DNA of 54,900 nt from NCBI GenBank assembly GCA_017940385.1, contig JAGAYS010000042.1:1-54900 (forward strand), in the 5' to 3' direction. Both the position numbers and the translations under genes were made by a program. Source of the stretch: Ruminobacter sp. Its GTDB lineage: Bacteria; Pseudomonadota; Gammaproteobacteria; Enterobacterales; Succinivibrionaceae. Below, in pieces: positions 26,114 through 33,906 of the stretch (positions are counted from its first letter, which is position 1; every line of letters starts with the position of its first letter). The notes below the pieces were generated by a model. The model was not told where the DNA came from, did no database searches, and saw only the letters and a program-made list of their open reading frames with translations.

Positions 26114-26632
26114 TTATTCAGCCTTGTTTTCTTCGTCTGCCGGTTTTGCTTCCTTGGCAAGTGCCTGAAGCAGTGCGGGATCCTTCAGAAGCTTGGCAAT
26201 GAGTTCCTCCGCACCGGTCTTGCCGTCCATGTAGCTTAAGAGGTTGGAAAGCTGTTTGCGGGCTTCGAGAAGCTGCTTGAGTCCTTCTACCTTTTCGGCT
26301 ACCTTGTCCGGAGAGAAGTCATCCATGCTTTCAAAGGTAATGTCCACGGCAATGTTGCCTTCACCGGTAAGGGTGTTGGGTACTGAGAAAGCCACTCTCG
26401 GCTTGATGCTCTTTAAACGGTCATCAAAGTTCTCGGCGTTGAATTCCTGAAAGCTTCGTTCTTCCACGTTTGGAAGCGGTTCTGCCGGTTTTCCGGAAAG
26501 ATCTGACATGACTCCCATTACGAAAGGAAGGTTTACCTTTTTCTCTGAGCCGTAGAGTTCGACATCATATTCAACCTGAACGCGAGGGGCGCGGTTCTTG
26601 CCCACAAACTTTTGAGAATTTGTAATTGCCAT
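26114..26632 (-). CDS. tssB: TssB small sheath protein
   Basis: 172 residues, normal length. TssB (VipA) pairs with TssC in the sheath, and its C-terminal helix is the contact site of ClpV in some systems. The N-terminus shows KFVGKNRAPRVQVEYDVE and LPFVMGVMSDLSG; RSFQEFNAENFDDRLK and the helical RKQLSNLLSYMDGK follow. The acidic C-terminus ends in DEENKAE. It lies 81 bases after tssA. Confidence 0.95.
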   Translation of the reverse strand: MAITNSQKFVGKNRAPRVQVEYDVELYGSEKKVNLPFVMGVMSDLSGKPAEPLPNVEERSFQEFNAENFDDRLKSIKPRVAFSVPNTLTGEGNIAVDITFESMDDFSPDKVAEKVEGLKQLLEARKQLSNLLSYMDGKTGAEELIAKLLKDPALLQALAKEAKPADEENKAE

Positions 26633-26713
26633 TGTTAAAATCTCCTCGTTCTACTGTTCATCCTGAATGAACTACTGGTAACAATTTTTAAAAACGTTTT
26701 TGATAATCCCGTA

Positions 26714-27781
26714 TTAATATTCCTGATTCTGCTCTGGAACTCCAAGCTGTTCACGAACCTTTTCGAGTGCTCCCTTGTCGATTTCAGTGAGAATCTCGAT
26801 AAAATTCATGTCGGACATTTTCAGGACCCTGTCCAGAAGGTACGGCAACGGGCTTGAAGGTTCCGCCTTGCGGAAATATTCGGCGCTTTTCTTTACCATC
26901 ATCAGAGCATCATTTCTGTTAGTAATGATGACGGTACTGAGATTCGTTACCCCGCATGTCGTCTTGGATGCTCCGGCATTTCCCTGCTGGGACGTGTCTG
27001 CCGTGACGGGAACTGCAGTATCTTCATTTGCGGTATTTTCTTCAGGGAGCAGGGTGTCAAGAAACCTGTTCATGTGCCCGATTTCCCGATCAAGGGCTTC
27101 GAAGTTAAGCAGTGCAGAGTCTCCAGTTTTGGTGTTAATGCTGTTTCTGATGTTTTCAAGGAGCTCTTTTATTTCACCAAGCAGTGCGGATTTCTGTGCG
27201 ATAATGTCACGCGGTAGGTTTCTGAATTCGGACACCATCAGTGAAAAATCAGTTTTTGCTTCCGCCGTGATAATCCCCTGAGCAATGAGAACGTCTCTCA
27301 GGGTGTAGGGCAGTTCGTCGCATATTCTGTGTCTGCGGAACTGACCGATGAAATCAATAGGGTCGTTGTAGCTTCCCGTCTTTGGGGAGAGCATGCTCAG
27401 AATGTTGATTCTTTCGGTAGGATCGTTGTCATCGTCAGGATCCAGTTCGGGATAGCATTTATCCCATAAAGAACCGCACAGATAATTTATCATTGAAAGG
27501 CCCTGCTTCATGCCTTCAAGTCCGTTAAGACAGAAGGCGGCCAGGGTGTGATAAGCCGCAACACGCAGATCCCTGGTTCTATTCCAGAGCTCAATGGTGT
27601 TCTTTATGAGAGACCTGTAGTCAGGTTCTTTTCCTTCGCTTACGCTGTCGCCGATTTCAGTTGGCGGAACGGCAAGAGCAAGTTCTTCCATCTGCAGATA
27701 CGCGGAATCGTATTCCAGATTCTCGCCGGTGTCATTATCGGGAAGAGGGGTAAGCAGGGATTCTGTGCTTGGTAAATCCAT
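26714..27781 (-). CDS. tssA: TssA cap/assembly protein
   Basis: 355 residues, a short TssA1-like form. The ImpA-type N-terminal domain is seen as NTIELWNRTRDLRVAAYHTLA and LCGSLWDKCYPELD at residues ~60-120. The C-terminus has EYFRKAEPSSPLPYLLDRVL and FIEILTEI, typical of TssA. TssA primes sheath-tube polymerisation at the baseplate. It is the first gene of the tssABC unit, with a GGCCAA inverted repeat in its upstream region. Confidence 0.9.
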   Translation of the reverse strand: MDLPSTESLLTPLPDNDTGENLEYDSAYLQMEELALAVPPTEIGDSVSEGKEPDYRSLIKNTIELWNRTRDLRVAAYHTLAAFCLNGLEGMKQGLSMINYLCGSLWDKCYPELDPDDDNDPTERINILSMLSPKTGSYNDPIDFIGQFRRHRICDELPYTLRDVLIAQGIITAEAKTDFSLMVSEFRNLPRDIIAQKSALLGEIKELLENIRNSINTKTGDSALLNFEALDREIGHMNRFLDTLLPEENTANEDTAVPVTADTSQQGNAGASKTTCGVTNLSTVIITNRNDALMMVKKSAEYFRKAEPSSPLPYLLDRVLKMSDMNFIEILTEIDKGALEKVREQLGVPEQNQEY

Positions 27782-27821
27782 TTTCCGTTTCTTTAAAATA
27801 TCGCTAAGTGTATTGATTCTG

Positions 27822-27845
27822 TTGGCCGTTCGCTTATAAGGCCAA
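27822..27845. promoter_or_regulatory. Inverted repeat upstream of tssA
   Basis: TTGGCC and GGCCAA are separated by 12 bases, starting 41 bases upstream of the tssA start codon. The position fits an operator or mRNA leader hairpin controlling the first T6SS unit. No known regulator site is recognised. Confidence 0.35.
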
Positions 27846-28109
27846 TTTTTATGTTACACGAAATCACACGGGTATTAGTGACATGTTTCTCATTTCAAAA
27901 AACAGAAAATAAATATTATTCAAAAGTGAGAAGTGTGATGTTTTTAAAGGGTTATGGGAAAGTCGTGATTGTTGCCGGGCCGTGGGTTGCAGAGCTGTGG
28001 ATTCTTTGATGATTATGAGAAAGGAACGCTTTTTCGGTAAAACCTACTGACACCGCCGGGAGTGTCAGCCGGAGCGTGCGGATGCAGTGGAATGAGGCAG
28101 TACGGCAGC

Positions 28110-28147
28110 ATAAAACGGTCAGTCATTGTGACCGTTTTATTATTTAA
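28110..28147. terminator. Terminator after the oxidoreductase gene
   Basis: ATAAAACGGTCA (28110-28121) pairs with TGACCGTTTTAT (28129-28140) across seven bases. The arms supply A and T runs on both sides, so it may act in both directions. It lies 72 bases past the oxidoreductase stop on the minus strand. Confidence 0.75.
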
Positions 28148-28212
28148 ATCCATTTTGAGCATGGAGGTTAGCCGGCCTGCGGAGAAAAGATGAGGCAGGA
28201 AGATGATACGAT

Positions 28213-29643
28213 CTAGGCTACGGGCCCCAGCAGCTTAAAGCTCTTCTTCGCATCTTCAAAAGCTTCCGTAAGCATTTCAAAGGCGGAAGGGTGGTAGAAG
28301 TTGTAGCCGATGAGGTCATCCAGAGTCTGTCTGTTGTACAGGGCTCCGTAAATGAACTGCGACATCTGCTGTGCATAAGGAGCACAGATTTCCGCACCCA
28401 GAAGCAGCTGGGTTTCACGATCAAAGTATACATGAACCAGACCGTGTCTGTATCCCTTTATCACGGAAGTGGTGTTGTCTGCAGTTGAGCTTTCACCAAG
28501 AATGAATTTATGTCCTGTTCTTGCACGCTGTTTTACTTCCTCAAATGACAGACCGGTAACGGTGATTTCCGGATCAGTGAAGGTGATGTCCTGATGCGGC
28601 ATGTTGCAGGTCTGATACAGTCTCGGATATGTTGCGGCATTAGCTCCCGCAATTTTTCCCTGATACAGGGATTTCTGCAGGTTGCTTCTTGTGGATGAGG
28701 TGGTGTCTCCCGCAATAAAAATGTGCGGAACGCTGGTCTGAAGAGTTTCCTCGTCACAGTATGCCTGGTTGAGTGAATTAAGCTGAATGCCTGCGGTTTC
28801 AAGCTGCAGATCATCCAGATTCGGGATTCTTCCGGTGGCGCAGAGAACATAGTCCACCTTCAGGTAACATTCATGATCGGTTTCGTCAAGATAGTAGATT
28901 ACGACGGAGTCATCGGTCTGTTCCATGGTGGTGAACCGGCCGTAAGGCACGATGAACACGCGTTCCTTAATGGCATTCAGTGCTGATGCCGCAACCTTCG
29001 GATCGGTAAGGTGACCGATTTCTCCCTTCCCGAATATTACCGTCTTAACGTTTAATCTTGTAAGATATTCACCGAGTTCGAGACCAATGCTTCCGGTTCC
29101 GAAAATGGCAATGCTTTGCGGAAGCTCCTTCAGTTCGAAGAGATCCCCGCTGGTGATTACACGGTCGCCGATTCTCTGAAATTCCGCAGGAACATAGGGC
29201 TTTGAACCTGTGGCTATTACAAAGCTTCTTGCAGATATGGTGGTATCAGTGCCCTCGATTGCCACGGTGTAGGGATCAATGAAAAAGGCCTTGCCCATGA
29301 TGCGGCAGTCTTCAGGAATGGTGTAGAACTCCTTGATATACTGATCCAGAAAGGCTCTCTTTTCATTTCTGACGGAGTTGAGTATTTCACTGCGTTCAAG
29401 CTGTTTGTCGGCTGATTTGCCATAGAGGGTCATTGTCAGCATGGGGGTGCTGTTTGATGAGAACTGGCGTCCCATTTCATGAAGCAGCTGTGAAGGTACA
29501 CATCCTGAGGTTATTGAGGTCGGGCCCAAGGGTCCCTGTTCAATGATTATTGTATCTGCATTATTTTCAACTGCGGTCTTGTATGCCTGCATACCGGCAG
29601 TGCCGGCTCCTATAATTACAGTATCAACAGAGATGTGTCTCAT
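28213..29643 (-). CDS. Dihydrolipoamide dehydrogenase-like flavoprotein with altered redox centre
   Basis: 476 residues, typical of class I pyridine nucleotide-disulfide oxidoreductases. The FAD-binding motif is IIGAGTAGMQA (10-20), the NAD(P) motif FGTGSIGLELGEYL, the second FAD motif FIAGDT, and the C-terminal His-Glu pair is kept (H451 and E456 in HPSAFE). The redox motif, normally CxxxxC, reads SITSGC: Ser43 (codon TCA) and Cys48. It recalls the lineage of Lpd-like proteins with GPLGTTCARVGCMPSK. Without a disulfide it cannot act as a standard dihydrolipoamide dehydrogenase, and a flavin oxidoreductase role using single Cys48 is possible. It stands alone, with a good AAAGGAC ribosome site and its own promoter and terminator, and with no 2-oxoacid dehydrogenase genes nearby. 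Confidence 0.75.
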   Translation of the reverse strand: MRHISVDTVIIGAGTAGMQAYKTAVENNADTIIIEQGPLGPTSITSGCVPSQLLHEMGRQFSSNSTPMLTMTLYGKSADKQLERSEILNSVRNEKRAFLDQYIKEFYTIPEDCRIMGKAFFIDPYTVAIEGTDTTISARSFVIATGSKPYVPAEFQRIGDRVITSGDLFELKELPQSIAIFGTGSIGLELGEYLTRLNVKTVIFGKGEIGHLTDPKVAASALNAIKERVFIVPYGRFTTMEQTDDSVVIYYLDETDHECYLKVDYVLCATGRIPNLDDLQLETAGIQLNSLNQAYCDEETLQTSVPHIFIAGDTTSSTRSNLQKSLYQGKIAGANAATYPRLYQTCNMPHQDITFTDPEITVTGLSFEEVKQRARTGHKFILGESSTADNTTSVIKGYRHGLVHVYFDRETQLLLGAEICAPYAQQMSQFIYGALYNRQTLDDLIGYNFYHPSAFEMLTEAFEDAKKSFKLLGPVA

Positions 29644-29669
29644 GGCAATGTCCTTTCTTTTTATGATTT

Positions 29670-29699
29670 ATTATACTTATGTTGACCGTCCCGAGACAA
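29670..29699 (-). promoter_or_regulatory. Promoter of the oxidoreductase gene
   Basis: On the minus strand, TTGTCT (29699-29694) and TATAAT (29675-29670) are 18 bases apart, about 26 bases upstream of the start codon. It is divergent from the HAD-gene promoter. Confidence 0.65.
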
Positions 29700-29720
29700 T
29701 TATTTTCGGCTTAAAGAGTG

Positions 29721-29748
29721 TTGTCACCTGTGGATAATTTGCTAGAAT
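29721..29748 (+). promoter_or_regulatory. HAD-gene promoter overlapped by a DnaA box
   Basis: TTGTCA (29721-29726) and TAGAAT (29743-29748) are 16 bases apart, about 77 bases upstream of the HAD-family gene. The spacer holds TGTGGATAA (29729-29737), the reverse complement of the consensus DnaA box TTATCCACA. DnaA bound there would block RNA polymerase. The regulatory role is inference. Confidence 0.55.
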
Positions 29749-29824
29749 GTCTCGGGCCGGTGACGGCCGTGTATGGCACAGGATGAACGCCTTAATCATG
29801 TAATGCGACTATTTCGGGATATTT

Positions 29825-30421
29825 ATGAATTTTGAGAAACTTCTTCAGTATAAATGTCTGGTTTTTGATCTGGACGGAACGCTGGTTGATTCCATGCCGT
29901 TTCATTACGGCGCATGGGTAAAGGCCGTGGAGCCGTTCGGATTTGTTCCGGACAGGGAATGGATGTATAAGCACGGAGGCGTACCGAGTCATAAGATTGC
30001 CACCATACTGATAAGGGAACATAATCTCCCGTTCAGTGATCCGCATGAACTTGCCGCAATCAAGACAAGGCACTATCTTGAAAACATCAGGAATGTTGAG
30101 GTATATCCCGTAATGAAGGAGCTTCTGGATTATGCCAGAGCACACTCCATTCCCATGGGAATAGGTACGGGGACACTTCGCACAAATGCCGAATACATAG
30201 TAGGGAACACCATCCTTAAAAACTACATCAGCGTGATAGTTTCCGCAGATGACGTCAGCAATCACAAGCCTCATCCTGATACATTTCTGAAGGTCGCTGA
30301 AGCGTTTAATGCTGAGCCTTCCGAAAGTGCGGTGTTCGAGGATTCGTTTTTCGGGTTTGAGGCCGCGGTGAACGGAGGCTTTAATCTTATAAAGATTGTG
30401 GACGGAGTACCGCAGTTTTAA
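29825..30421 (+). CDS. HAD-family phosphatase, YqaB/beta-phosphoglucomutase type
   Basis: 198 residues. HAD motif I is FDLDGTLVDS with nucleophile Asp15 and acid/base Asp17. A small helical cap follows (MPFHYGAWVKAV…). Motif II is the Thr in GIGTGTLR, motif III the Lys in SNHKPHPDTF, and motif IV is VFEDSFFGFEAA. The layout fits E. coli YqaB, a sugar-phosphate phosphatase with fructose-1-phosphate activity; a beta-phosphoglucomutase is the alternative. It is cytosolic and monocistronic, with a strong terminator after it. The ribosome site is poor (CGGGAT). The substrate cannot be read from sequence. Confidence 0.8.
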   Translation: MNFEKLLQYKCLVFDLDGTLVDSMPFHYGAWVKAVEPFGFVPDREWMYKHGGVPSHKIATILIREHNLPFSDPHELAAIKTRHYLENIRNVEVYPVMKELLDYARAHSIPMGIGTGTLRTNAEYIVGNTILKNYISVIVSADDVSNHKPHPDTFLKVAEAFNAEPSESAVFEDSFFGFEAAVNGGFNLIKIVDGVPQF

Positions 30422-30568
30422 AGGTTACCCGTTTCACTGTTCAGGTTTGGAGACGAAGTATTGCGTCTAGGAATCCCTGCAGGTGTCCCGGAAGTGAAAA
30501 TACGCCTTGGGATGGACGGTAGGGCAGACGGCATAACATCGGAAATATCCTGCTTACACATGCGTAAA

Positions 30569-30609
30569 AACGGACGGCATCTGCTGAAAATGAGTGCCGT
30601 CCGTTTTTT
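30569..30609 (+). terminator. Terminator in the HAD gene-hfq gap
   Basis: AACGGACGGCA (30569-30579) and TGCCGTCCGTT (30595-30605) form an 11-bp stem followed by a T run. It lies about 150 bases after the HAD-gene stop. The rest of the 293-base gap has a smaller hairpin (CCGCC/GGCGG at 30634-30651) but no gene. Confidence 0.8.
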
Positions 30610-30714
30610 GACTGTCCGTCACGATGCCGCATTCCGCCGAGTAAAAGGCGGTGACGGCAGGGTAGTCCGAATCATTAAATGTCATCATGAGACGGACTTA
30701 CGTGGTTATCAGTA

Positions 30715-31071
30715 TCAGTTCGGATTCTGAAAAGTCTTCTGAGGTCTGTGACCGCCGGGTCTGAATCCGTTTCTGTGAGAACCCTTATCAGAATTTCCGG
30801 CTATGGTGATGGTGGAAATCTTTGCCTTGTAGATGAGCTGCTGGTTGCCTGCAGCGTCGGTCAGTGCCATGCTGTACTGATCGTGACCGCTGATGACACC
30901 TTCAAGTTTGATGCCGCTTACCAAAAATACTGAAACGGTCTGTTTTGTTTCCTTGAGCCAGTTCAGAGCGGTGTTCTGACCGTTGCCGAGAGAAAAGGCC
31001 TGTTCCAGTGATTTATAGTTAAGGTTTTCTGTATTTTCAGAATTCTGATTGTCTATTGAATTGTCTGTCAT
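30715..31071 (-). CDS. hfq: Divergent Hfq RNA chaperone
   Basis: 118 residues. Residues ~34-92 carry the Sm fold of Hfq: VSVFLVSGIKLEGVISGHDQ (Sm1) and QLIYKAKISTITI (Sm2), matching [20 protein letters not shown] and MVYKHAISTVV of E. coli. Hfq hexamers pair small RNAs with mRNAs. There is a polar ~30-residue N-terminal extension and a basic, Gly-rich C-tail. Changed positions include the rim arginine patch RRER to KETK, Phe39 to His, Tyr25 to Phe, and the YKHA motif to YKAK (His57 lost). Gln8 and Lys56 are kept. No miaA or hflX is adjacent, though in E. coli hfq also lies near rnr. It may be the only Hfq or a paralogue. Confidence 0.75.
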   Translation of the reverse strand: MTDNSIDNQNSENTENLNYKSLEQAFSLGNGQNTALNWLKETKQTVSVFLVSGIKLEGVISGHDQYSMALTDAAGNQQLIYKAKISTITIAGNSDKGSHRNGFRPGGHRPQKTFQNPN

Positions 31072-31130
31072 TGGATTCTCGTTATTTTTATGGTTATAAG
31101 GATGTGTTCATTGTTCCTAGTGTCTAAAAT

Positions 31131-31159
31131 TCTATACTAAAATTTCAATTAGACAACAA
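31131..31159 (-). promoter_or_regulatory. hfq promoter
   Basis: On the minus strand, TTGTTG (31159-31154) and TATAGA (31136-31131) are 17 bases apart, giving a leader of about 55 bases before the hfq start codon. Confidence 0.6.
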
Positions 31160-31230
31160 AAAAGATGAATATAATGCGCAAAATCGAATATTCATTAGAT
31201 TTTTACATTTTATACAAAGATGGAGAAGAA

Positions 31231-31306
31231 TGGTGCCCAGAGGCGGAATCGAACCACCGACACGGGGATTTTCAATCCCCTGCTCTACCGACTGAGCTAT
31301 CTGGGC
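31231..31306 (-). tRNA. tRNA-Phe(GAA), copy 2
   Basis: A 76-base cloverleaf including encoded CCA. The anticodon loop TTGAAAA gives GAA. Acceptor stem GCCCAGA/TCTGGGC and the GTTCGATTC T-loop are intact. It appears identical to the copy at 31405-31480. Confidence 0.97.
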
Positions 31307-31321
31307 ATTAGAAGAATTTAG

Positions 31322-31397
<76 letters not shown>

Positions 31398-31404
31398 GTG
31401 AACC

Positions 31405-31480
31405 TGGTGCCCAGAGGCGGAATCGAACCACCGACACGGGGATTTTCAATCCCCTGCTCTACCGACTGAGCTATCTGGGC
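31405..31480 (-). tRNA. tRNA-Phe(GAA), copy 1
   Basis: A 76-base cloverleaf with encoded CCA and anticodon GAA. It is the first gene of the Phe-Thr-Phe cluster; spacers of 7 and 15 bases imply one precursor cut by RNases. Confidence 0.97.
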
Positions 31481-31490
31481 AACACGTGCT

Positions 31491-31518
31491 ATTCTACAGA
31501 ATGATTTTTTTAAGTCAA
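31491..31518 (-). promoter_or_regulatory. tRNA cluster promoter
   Basis: On the minus strand, TTGACT (31518-31513) and TAGAAT (31496-31491) are 16 bases apart. The predicted start is only a few bases before the first tRNA. Upstream is strongly A/T-rich, as for strong stable-RNA promoters. Confidence 0.8.
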
Positions 31519-32064
31519 ATATTTTTTACAAAAAAATCCTGTTTTGGGGTTGTTTGTTTAAATATTATGCTAAATATGCGGGTATATTTCGTATTTTTAA
31601 CAAAAAGACATTTTCAGGCCGCAGGTCCGTTTAACTGAGCGGCTACAACGCCGCCTATATAAGGCCTTTAAGGATTTTCTTATCATAACGGCGGGGCCGT
31701 TGCCGCATCCGTAAGTAACCGTCATTCCTGTCATGTTACCGGAACATACATATATATGTAATATGTGTGATACGGTGGTACATGTGAATACGGAATACAG
31801 GTGAATACATGATAGGGAGGACCCCTGCCCGGGCATATTCTTTCCCTGAAAAGTCAGTACGGGTATGCATGGTTTTTGCGGCTGTTTTTTCAGAAGAATT
31901 TTATCTGTTGAAATCCCTGCAGTTTAGTCGGAAAAGCCTGAAAAATAATCAGAGTCGTAGCGGAATGCAAGTGTGAAGAAAAAATTGTGTTGCGCAAATC
32001 CTTTAAAATCAAGGTGTGTAGCGTTTGTTGCAAAAAAAATTTAAATTTAATTCCATAAAACCTA
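31519..32064. other. Gap between the tRNA promoter and the metY promoter
   Basis: About 545 bases with no gene or RNA recognised. A 79-codon minus-strand frame here lacks a ribosome site and is Cys-rich, so it is probably chance. Confidence 0.5.
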
Positions 32065-32093
32065 TTGCATTAGTATGTAATATTCGGTATAGT
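32065..32093 (+). promoter_or_regulatory. metY promoter
   Basis: TTGCAT (32065-32070) and TATAGT (32088-32093) have ideal 17-base spacing. The predicted start near 32100 leaves a leader of about 300 bases before metY. Confidence 0.75.
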
Positions 32094-32099
32094 ATACAC

Positions 32100-32400
32100 A
32101 AACATAGTTAATCGATAGGAAATAAGGAGATAAATATAAACAAAACACAAGGTTAAGGCGTATTAAATAATAACAAAAACATTAAAGAACGATAATTAAA
32201 AATAAAACAGAAAAACAAAAACTTTAAACCAAAACAAACTAAGCAATAAGAAGTTTTTTAATAAACGAACAATAAGAAGAAACACAGATTACGCCGCCTA
32301 CAAATTCCTGTCACACGATTTGGCCGGGTTGATAAGCTGAAGGTGGTCTCAAGGACCGCCAAAAAATTTGATTAGAGAAAAACAGATAAGGAGACAGTCT
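32100..32400 (+). promoter_or_regulatory. Long A-rich leader of metY
   Basis: From ~32125 to 32290 the RNA would be very rich in A and poor in G, hence largely unstructured. It includes AAGGAG at 32126-32131 with no ATG behind it. The last part (32290-32390) is more mixed, with a hairpin GGTGGTC/GACCGCC at ~32342-32360 before the real ribosome site AAGGAG at 32389-32394. No known riboswitch is recognised. Confidence 0.45.
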
Positions 32401-33681
32401 ATGTCATACAGATTTGAAACTTTACAGTTACATGCAGGTCAGGAAAAGCCGGACAGCGCAACCGGTGCAAGAGCGGTACCTATCTACTTAACTTCTTCAT
32501 ATGTGTTTAATGATTCCCAGCATGCGGCTGACCGTTTTGCCTTAAGAGATCCTGGCAATATTTACGGCAGACTTACCAATCCAACCGTTGATGTTCTTGA
32601 ACAGCGTATTGCGGCTCTCGAAGGTGGTGTTGGTGCTCTTGCTACCGCATCAGGTCTTGCAGCCATTACTTATGCGGTTCTTACAGCAGTAAGCGGCGGT
32701 CAGAACGTGGTTGCAGCATCCAACATTTACGGTGGTACCTTCAATCTGTTTGCTCATACCCTTCCTGATTACGGTGTTAAGACCAAATTTGTTGATCCGT
32801 CAGATCTGGAAGCTTTTGAGGCTGCAATCGATGAGAACACCCGTGCGCTTTATGCCGAAACCCTGGGTAATCCTAACTCAGACGTTGCTGACATCGAAGC
32901 TCTTGCCGCCATTGCACACAGACATAAGATTCCTTTAATTGTTGACAGCACCTTCACTCCTCCGTCAGTTTTCAGACCTATTGAACACGGTGCTGACATT
33001 GTCGTTCATTCCGCCACCAAGTTTATCGGCGGTCACGGTACCGTACTGGGCGGCTTAATCGTGGATTCAGGTAATTTTGACTGGGAAGCTTCAGGTAAAT
33101 ATCCGTCTTTAACCGAACCAAATCCTTCTTATCACGGCGTGGTGTTTACCAAGGCTGCAGGCAAGGCTGCATATATCGTTAAGGCCCGTGCGGTATTTTT
33201 AAGAAACACCGGTGCAACTTTGTCTCCGTTCCATGCATTCCTGTTCCTCCAGGGGCTTGAATCACTGTCTCTCCGTCTCGAAAGACACGTTGAAAATGCC
33301 CTGAAGGTCGTTCAGTTCCTTAACAGTCATCCAAAGGTTCGTAAGGTTAATCATCCGTCCGTAACCACTGATGCAAGACAGCAGAAACTCTATAAGAAGT
33401 ATTATCCGAACGGTGCAGGCTCAATTTTTACCTTTGAAATTGACGGCGACATCAATGATGCCAGAAAGGTAATCGATTCACTCAAGCTGTTCTCACTGCT
33501 CGCCAACGTGGGTGATGCCAAGTCTCTTGCCATCCATCCGGCTTCAACCACCCATTCACAGCTGAACGAGGAAGAACTCCTTGAACACGGTATTAAGCCG
33601 AACACCATCAGACTTTCAATCGGTATCGAACACATCGACGATATCATTGAAGATCTGAAGCAGGCGCTCGAAAGTATCTGA
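32401..33681 (+). CDS. metY: O-acetylhomoserine sulfhydrylase
   Basis: 426 residues from ATG at 32401, chosen because AAGGAG precedes it; an ATG at 32368 lacks one. A PLP enzyme of the Cys/Met metabolism family, joining O-acetylhomoserine with sulfide to give homocysteine. Family marks are TLQLHAGQ at the start, SGLAAITYA, NIYGGTFNLF, and the PLP-lysine motif SATKFIGGHG with Lys207. The C-terminal NTIRLSIGIEHIDDII is typical. Length fits MetY (~425), longer than MetB or MetC (~390). It is monocistronic with a strong promoter, a long leader and a terminator. Confidence 0.93.
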   Translation: MSYRFETLQLHAGQEKPDSATGARAVPIYLTSSYVFNDSQHAADRFALRDPGNIYGRLTNPTVDVLEQRIAALEGGVGALATASGLAAITYAVLTAVSGGQNVVAASNIYGGTFNLFAHTLPDYGVKTKFVDPSDLEAFEAAIDENTRALYAETLGNPNSDVADIEALAAIAHRHKIPLIVDSTFTPPSVFRPIEHGADIVVHSATKFIGGHGTVLGGLIVDSGNFDWEASGKYPSLTEPNPSYHGVVFTKAAGKAAYIVKARAVFLRNTGATLSPFHAFLFLQGLESLSLRLERHVENALKVVQFLNSHPKVRKVNHPSVTTDARQQKLYKKYYPNGAGSIFTFEIDGDINDARKVIDSLKLFSLLANVGDAKSLAIHPASTTHSQLNEEELLEHGIKPNTIRLSIGIEHIDDIIEDLKQALESI

Positions 33682-33719
33682 TAAGCATCCGCTCAGGACA
33701 TAAGAGAAGATATAACCGC

Positions 33720-33755
33720 AATGCCGCAGAATTTATTCTGCGGCATTTGCGTTTC
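33720..33755 (+). terminator. Terminator after metY
   Basis: AATGCCGCAGAAT (33720-33732) and ATTCTGCGGCATT (33735-33747) form a 13-bp stem, 38 bases after the metY stop. The following bases are only moderately T-rich. Confidence 0.75.
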
Positions 33756-33844
33756 GTTCACTGCATGTCTGTGTCACAGCCTGTTTCAGCCTGTTCAGTG
33801 CGGGGGTTTCGGATATCCGCAGGTAAGGTCGGCTTTTTAAACAG

Positions 33845-33872
33845 AAAGTAAACATTGCTAAAAAAGTAAACA
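33845..33872 (+). repeat. Direct repeat AAAGTAAACA upstream of rnr
   Basis: Two exact copies, at 33845-33854 and 33863-33872, start 18 bases apart in AT-rich sequence. They could be a regulator binding pair. Confidence 0.35.
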
Positions 33873-33906
33873 AAAGCACATTAATCTGCTAAAATCAGCG
33901 ACTATT

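Larger units (their letters stand above)
27782..28212. other. Gap between tssA and the oxidoreductase gene
   Basis: 431 bases without a gene. It contains the tssA upstream region and the terminator of the oxidoreductase gene. The part from ~27900 to 28105 shows nothing recognisable. Confidence 0.5.

Noticed and set aside
31597-31836. 79-codon minus-strand frame in the tRNA-metY gap
   Set aside because: No ribosome site, Cys-rich composition unlike neighbouring genes, and no recognisable family.
32100-32400. SAM or other methionine riboswitch before metY
   Set aside because: The leader is too A-rich and unstructured, and no conserved riboswitch core or terminator/anti-terminator pair is visible.
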